From DATLLJ01 sp035537875 (GTDB lineage: Bacteria; Acidobacteriota; Vicinamibacteria; Vicinamibacterales; CAVVIG01): a stretch of 64,000 nucleotides of DNA. Both the position numbers and the translations under genes were made by a program. This document shows positions 60,495 through 64,000 of the stretch, in pieces; the stretch's first letter is position 1; every line of letters starts with the position of its first letter. The stretch is taken from positions 62,001-126,000 of the forward strand of contig DATLLJ010000037.1 of the NCBI GenBank assembly GCA_035537875.1, in the 5' to 3' direction. A model generated the notes under the pieces. It did no database searches. It was not told where the DNA came from and worked only from the letters and a program-made list of their open reading frames with translations.

Positions 60495-61621
60495 GACGGA
60501 CGATCTACATGATGTGGAAGGAGGTGCTGGAGCTGCGGCAGGATCCGCGCATCTTCTCGATCATCTTCATCGCCCCGATTCTCCAGCTGACCATTCTCGG
60601 GTACGCCGCGAACACCGATGTCCGTAACGTGCCGATCGTCATCGTGGATGCCGATCGGAGCGGCGCGAGCCAGGACCTGATCAGCCGGTTCGGCGCGGTG
60701 AGCACGTTCACGCTCGTTGACATCGTGTCGAGCATCGACGAGGTCGATCCGTATCTCGAGAGCGGGCGCGCCTGGATGGCGCTCGTCATCCCTGCCCGTT
60801 ATGGAGCTGACGTCGCGGGGGGTGGAGAAACCACGCTGCAGGTTCTGGCGGACGGGTCGGATGGCAACTCCACGAACATCGCGCTCGGATACGCGAGCAA
60901 TCTCATCGCCGGGTACGCGCAGGATGCCGTCGAGGAGCGGAGCCGCGCGATCGGCGCGGGGGAGGCAGCGATTGCGGGAATCGACCCCCGCGTGCGCGTG
61001 TGGTTCAACCCGACGATCGAGAGCCGGAACTTCATGTTGCCGGGGATCTTCGCGCTGCTCCTCCTGGTGGTGACCTCGAATCTGTCGTCGATGGCTGTGG
61101 TCCGGGAGCGCGAGGTCGGGACGCTGGAGCAGCTGAACGTCACGCCGCTCGGCCGCGTCCAGCTGATCGTCGGCAAACTGCTGCCGTACGGGGTCATCGG
61201 CATCATCGACGCGACCATCGTGCTCGTCGTCATCATCTTCTGGTTCGAGGTGCCGTTGCGCGGCAGCTTCTGGCTGCTCGTCGCGATGAGCTGGGTCTAC
61301 CTGCTCACGACCCTGGGGCTGGGCCTGTTCATCTCGACCATCTCGCGCACGCAGCAGCAGGCCATGATGACGTCGACGTTCTTCTTCATGACCCCGATGA
61401 TGTACCTCTCCGGCTTCATCTTCCCGATCGAGAACATGCCGACGTGGATTCAACCGCTGACATATCTGATTCCGCTCCGCTACTTCGTCGTGATTCTGCG
61501 GGGGATCTTTCTGAAAGGCGTCGGCCTTGAGACGCTGTGGCCGCAGGCCCTGGCGCTGCTGGCCTGGGGGCTTGCCATCCTCAGCCTCGCCGTTCTGAGA
61601 TCCAGCAAGCGGTTGGCGTGA
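60491..61621 (+). CDS. ABC-2 permease (YbhS/YbhR-like), subunit 2
   Basis: 376 residues, homologous in layout to the previous gene: KEVLELRQDPRIFSIIFIAP at the N-terminus, an extracytoplasmic domain, then MLPGIFALLLLVVTSNLSSM, VVREREVGTLEQLNVTPLG and four further helices ending LLAWGLAILSLAVLRSS. A GTG start at 60491 overlaps the preceding stop (GTGA); another GTG at 60485 is possible. The two permeases probably form a heterodimer. Last gene of the operon. Confidence 0.93.
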   Translation: MRRTIYMMWKEVLELRQDPRIFSIIFIAPILQLTILGYAANTDVRNVPIVIVDADRSGASQDLISRFGAVSTFTLVDIVSSIDEVDPYLESGRAWMALVIPARYGADVAGGGETTLQVLADGSDGNSTNIALGYASNLIAGYAQDAVEERSRAIGAGEAAIAGIDPRVRVWFNPTIESRNFMLPGIFALLLLVVTSNLSSMAVVREREVGTLEQLNVTPLGRVQLIVGKLLPYGVIGIIDATIVLVVIIFWFEVPLRGSFWLLVAMSWVYLLTTLGLGLFISTISRTQQQAMMTSTFFFMTPMMYLSGFIFPIENMPTWIQPLTYLIPLRYFVVILRGIFLKGVGLETLWPQALALLAWGLAILSLAVLRSSKRLA

Positions 61622-61682
61622 GGAGTGCGTCGTGTCCGGCTTCAGCCGGCCGTGCTCTGATGGACCTGTGGTTGAGGGCGAA

Positions 61683-62171
61683 ATGACAGACGTTGCACAC
61701 GAATTCCTTCAAGAGTCACGCCGGCTCCTCCTGGCGGATTACCTGCCGAAAATAGCGCAGTGCCTCGAGCATCTCAGCAACGAGCAGGTCTGGGCGCGGC
61801 CGAACGAAGCGTCGAACAGCATCGGCAACCTGCTGCTGCACCTGTGCGGCAATGTGAGCCAGTGGATAGTTGGCGGCGTCGGCAACCGACCCGTGGAGCG
61901 GCACCGTCAGCAGGAATTCGACGAGCGGCATCAGCTCCCGGCGCGCGAGCTTCTCGCGCGGCTGCAGTCCACGCTCGCGGAGGCCGACGCCGTGCTTGGC
62001 GAGCTCAGTCCCGAGACGCTGCTCACCACGCGTGCCATTCAGGGATACGACGTGACCGTGCTTCAAGCCATCTACCACGTCGTCGAGCACTTCAGCATGC
62101 ACACGGGACAAATCATCGTCTTCACCAAGACGCTGACCGCAAGAGATCTGCAACTGTGGCGAGCCCCTTAG
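61683..62171 (+). CDS. DinB-family protein (DUF1572 type)
   Basis: 162 residues forming a DinB four-helix bundle: AHEFLQESRRLLLADYLPKI, SNSIGNLLLHLCGNVSQWIV and LQAIYHVVEHFSMHTGQIIV. Histidines in HLCGN and HFSMH match the metal-binding triad. DinB-like proteins act as thiol-dependent transferases for small molecules such as bacillithiol (family knowledge); the substrate here is unknown. The ATG at 61683 has GAGGGC three bases upstream and gives the family's usual N-terminus; a GTG at 61632 with GAGGAG would add 17 residues. The whole gene is overlapped on the other strand by the read-through end of the ABC-2 permease gene. Confidence 0.85.
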   Translation: MTDVAHEFLQESRRLLLADYLPKIAQCLEHLSNEQVWARPNEASNSIGNLLLHLCGNVSQWIVGGVGNRPVERHRQQEFDERHQLPARELLARLQSTLAEADAVLGELSPETLLTTRAIQGYDVTVLQAIYHVVEHFSMHTGQIIVFTKTLTARDLQLWRAP

Positions 62172-63773
62172 CCACGCCAGAGCAAACGACACAAACACGA
62201 GGACTGCCGCAGACGCAACGCCGTGTGGTCTCAGTTCGCTGCTTGGTATGTAGGGGCTCACAAACGGCACGCGCCGATAGCGCAGGAATAGCGTTTCCAT
62301 CAGGAGCGCCGACAGGGCAAGGCCGACGCCGAAATGAAACGCCGCGAGACGGGTGCCGAGGACCGTGGCGTGCCAGATGAAGAGGCCTCCGAGTGTCGGC
62401 AGGACGAGCGCTATCCAACCCGCGAGCGTAACACCAGACATGTACGGTGTCAGGTTCCCCGCCCAAGCAAGACTGAACGTGGTGCTTGCCCGGAGTTCCG
62501 CCGGGATACGTACCGCGCGTCGAAAGCCGCTGAGCACGCTGGCAAGCAGAAGCGATTGTCCAGCGAGGAGCGGCAAAGGAACGGATGTGACGTCGCCGGC
62601 GTTGTGCCCAGGCCCCAATACCTGCCCCCGCGCCGTGATGAGCATCAGCGAGAGTCCAACGGCCAATGACGATGCCAGCGCGACACGCTGGGAGACTTGT
62701 CTCGACAGCGTCTGCAGCGTGAAAAAGAATCCCGCCTGACGGAGCGATGTCCTCGCGACGACGTGACCCACGATCCACTTCCAGGCACGACCTGCGGCCC
62801 CATCCTTGTGCGCACGGCGAACAACAGGCACTGGAAGCCGCCGGCTGTTCCACATGCACGCGGCAGTCGTCACGACGCCGACGATGGCCAGCGCCGCAAT
62901 CGCCACCCACGCCAGCTCGTGATAGCGCGGCCACAAGCTTCGATATAGATCGGTTGCGTCGCGTTCCGCGACAACGTAGTAGCGCGGCGGGCTGGTGCGA
63001 GGCAGTGTGTCGATCACTGATCCCGCGAGCGTTTCGTGCAGCCCGACGAACCACAACGGAGGAAGGGCGCTTGCCGCCAGGCCTCCTTGCGCCAGCCAGT
63101 TGCGCGCCACGCCCGCATGGGCTCCTGGCAGAAGCAGCGACGCGGTCACGAGCGCCACGAGCAGAGCGGCCTGCAAGGCGGCAGAGATCCGCCGAAACCG
63201 GGCCGGTCCGACGATGGCCGACATCCCTTCGCGCAGACCGAGCACCGAGAGAAAGCCGAACGCACCGGCGGCCAGGGTCACAACACCGTGAGCCAGTGTC
63301 AGTGTCACCAAACCCACAAGGCTCACCGGCAACTTGGCAGGCACTGTCACGAACCTGAAGAAGGTCGGCGTCAGATTCCACACGACCGCCACGCCGATGG
63401 CCAGCAACGCGACCGCCGCGAACTTCGTACGAACGATGACAGCCAGTGGGATCGGAAGCACGCCGAGAGCCCCGGTGTCCCTCGCGTCGAGCGCGAGGGC
63501 ATCCCATTGAGCGACCGCCACAAGCGCCATCACCAGCATCGACGCTGAGGTAAAGAGAAAGCGGTCGTCAAGCGAACTGAGCGACACCATCCCGGGAGGC
63601 ATGAGGTTGCCGAACACATACGGGGTCGCGATCAGAAACGCCATAAACCCGCTGACGGCGACCAGGGTCCCACCGAGAGCCGACAGCACGACATGTCGAT
63701 CGGCGTTAGGCGATATGAGGTCGTGTTCCAGGAAGCGCCACAGGAAATGGCGGATAAGGAGGCGATCACGCAT
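61716..63773 (-). CDS. Multispan ABC-2-like permease, C-terminus apparently lost and read through
   Basis: The frame encodes 685 residues, but only the first 535 or so look like a real membrane protein. It has about twelve helices, including GTLVAVSGFMAFLIATPYVF, GVVTLAAGAFGFLSVLGLRE, LASSLAVGLSLMLITARGQV and AAVLVFVSFALAWLRG. From about 62165 down to 61716 the translation is simply the antisense of the DinB gene and is hydrophilic and unlike the rest. The genuine 3' end was probably removed by a rearrangement at that point. The ATG at 63773 overlaps the stop of the upstream ATPase gene by eight bases, so the two form an ABC-2 exporter pair. Substrate unknown. Confidence 0.7.
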   Translation of the reverse strand: MRDRLLIRHFLWRFLEHDLISPNADRHVVLSALGGTLVAVSGFMAFLIATPYVFGNLMPPGMVSLSSLDDRFLFTSASMLVMALVAVAQWDALALDARDTGALGVLPIPLAVIVRTKFAAVALLAIGVAVVWNLTPTFFRFVTVPAKLPVSLVGLVTLTLAHGVVTLAAGAFGFLSVLGLREGMSAIVGPARFRRISAALQAALLVALVTASLLLPGAHAGVARNWLAQGGLAASALPPLWFVGLHETLAGSVIDTLPRTSPPRYYVVAERDATDLYRSLWPRYHELAWVAIAALAIVGVVTTAACMWNSRRLPVPVVRRAHKDGAAGRAWKWIVGHVVARTSLRQAGFFFTLQTLSRQVSQRVALASSLAVGLSLMLITARGQVLGPGHNAGDVTSVPLPLLAGQSLLLASVLSGFRRAVRIPAELRASTTFSLAWAGNLTPYMSGVTLAGWIALVLPTLGGLFIWHATVLGTRLAAFHFGVGLALSALLMETLFLRYRRVPFVSPYIPSSELRPHGVASAAVLVFVSFALAWLRGSPQLQISCGQRLGEDDDLSRVHAEVLDDVVDGLKHGHVVSLNGTRGEQRLGTELAKHGVGLRERGLQPREKLARRELMPLVEFLLTVPLHGSVADAANYPLAHIAAQVQQQVADAVRRFVRPRPDLLVAEMLEALRYFRQVIRQEEPA

Positions 63774-64000
63774 GGTCGGCGACCACGTCGGCGATGTCCG
63801 CTGCCGTTCGTTCGGGATCGGCGCGAAGCACGAGCTGCGAGAACACTTCCTCCAACGAACCGCGGCTCATCAGACGCTGGAGGGCCTCGACCGTATCGTC
63901 GGCCACGACGTTCCCACGATGAATCACGACCACCCGATCGCAAGCCTTCTCGACTAACTCGAGGATGTGGGAGCTGTACAGCACAGCTTTGCCGCGTCTG
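63766..64000 (-). CDS. ABC transporter ATPase, C-terminal part (5' end off the right edge)
   Basis: The visible 77 codons read GKAVLYSSHILELVEKACDR then VVVIHRGNVVADDTVEALQR and SRGSLEEVFSQLVLR. This is the switch-histidine region (SSHILE) and C-terminal end of an ABC-2 exporter ATPase. Walker motifs must lie to the right of the window. It overlaps and precedes the multispan permease gene, forming one operon. Confidence 0.88.
   Translation of the reverse strand, partial: RRGKAVLYSSHILELVEKACDRVVVIHRGNVVADDTVEALQRLMSRGSLEEVFSQLVLRADPERTAADIADVVADHA

Overview
The window looks like a piece of a high-GC chromosome from a free-living, soil-type bacterium, most likely Acidobacteriota and probably class Vicinamibacteria. 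This placement is inference. It rests on the MacB/FtsX-type 'orphan' permease, the BlaI plus BlaR1-TonB fusion carrying a carboxypeptidase-regulatory domain, the haem/Vgb-propeller protein, the two PQQ-type glucose/sorbosone dehydrogenase-like proteins, and the four-helix-bundle repeat element. No rRNA, tRNA, CRISPR array, phage module or classical transposase was seen.

Region 1 (1-6902, minus strand) is the most unusual part. It is a four-gene operon read right to left: a caspase-like (metacaspase-type) protease, a VanY/endolysin-like M15 peptidase, an unrecognised 353-residue protein, and a giant protein with two lipase-like alpha/beta-hydrolase segments and a C-terminal CHAT protease, which runs off the left edge. 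The two middle proteins both end in very Arg/Lys-rich tails, the residue type that metacaspase-like proteases usually cut after. A protease-triggered lysis or defence role is a hypothesis only.

Region 2 (7050-17525) holds a haem/beta-propeller protein with a clear terminator, a truncated and frameshifted Kelch remnant, an HTH-GAF regulator, an aldo/keto reductase, a ParB-N protein with a degenerate histidine-kinase-like tail, a PilZ protein, a secreted TPR protein and a TonB-dependent receptor. Region 3 (17708-25040) holds a chimeric Rrf2-type regulator, two divergent PQQ-dehydrogenase-like proteins, BlaI with a self-operator, a BlaR1-TonB gene broken by a 2-base frameshift, an EfpL/YeiP-type elongation factor and small stress membrane proteins.

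Region 4 (25132-41952) holds a tripartite MacAB-like efflux operon (HlyD, ATPase, permease), an ECF sigma/anti-sigma pair, a dicarboxylate symporter, a BadF-type sugar kinase, a GH13 amylase, a lipoprotein with a methyltransferase fold paired with a haem protein, a YeiH-type transporter, CsbD, a ferredoxin and a peroxiredoxin-like protein.

Region 5 (41979-54169) holds a TMTC-like membrane TPR protein, two secreted TldD/PmbA-like proteins (only the first keeps the zinc motif), a ~0.5 kb element with 37-bp perfect terminal inverted repeats made of a 14-bp unit around a four-helix-bundle gene, and gltD-gltB (glutamate synthase). Region 6 (54395-64000) holds a TetR-controlled, seven-gene YbhGFSR-like export operon including its own TolC, a DinB-family protein, and a second ABC-2 system (permease plus partial ATPase) on the opposite strand. 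That permease appears truncated and runs antisense through the DinB gene.

Several genes without Shine-Dalgarno sequences have a TANNNT hexamer 6-10 bases before the start codon, suggesting that leaderless mRNAs are common here.
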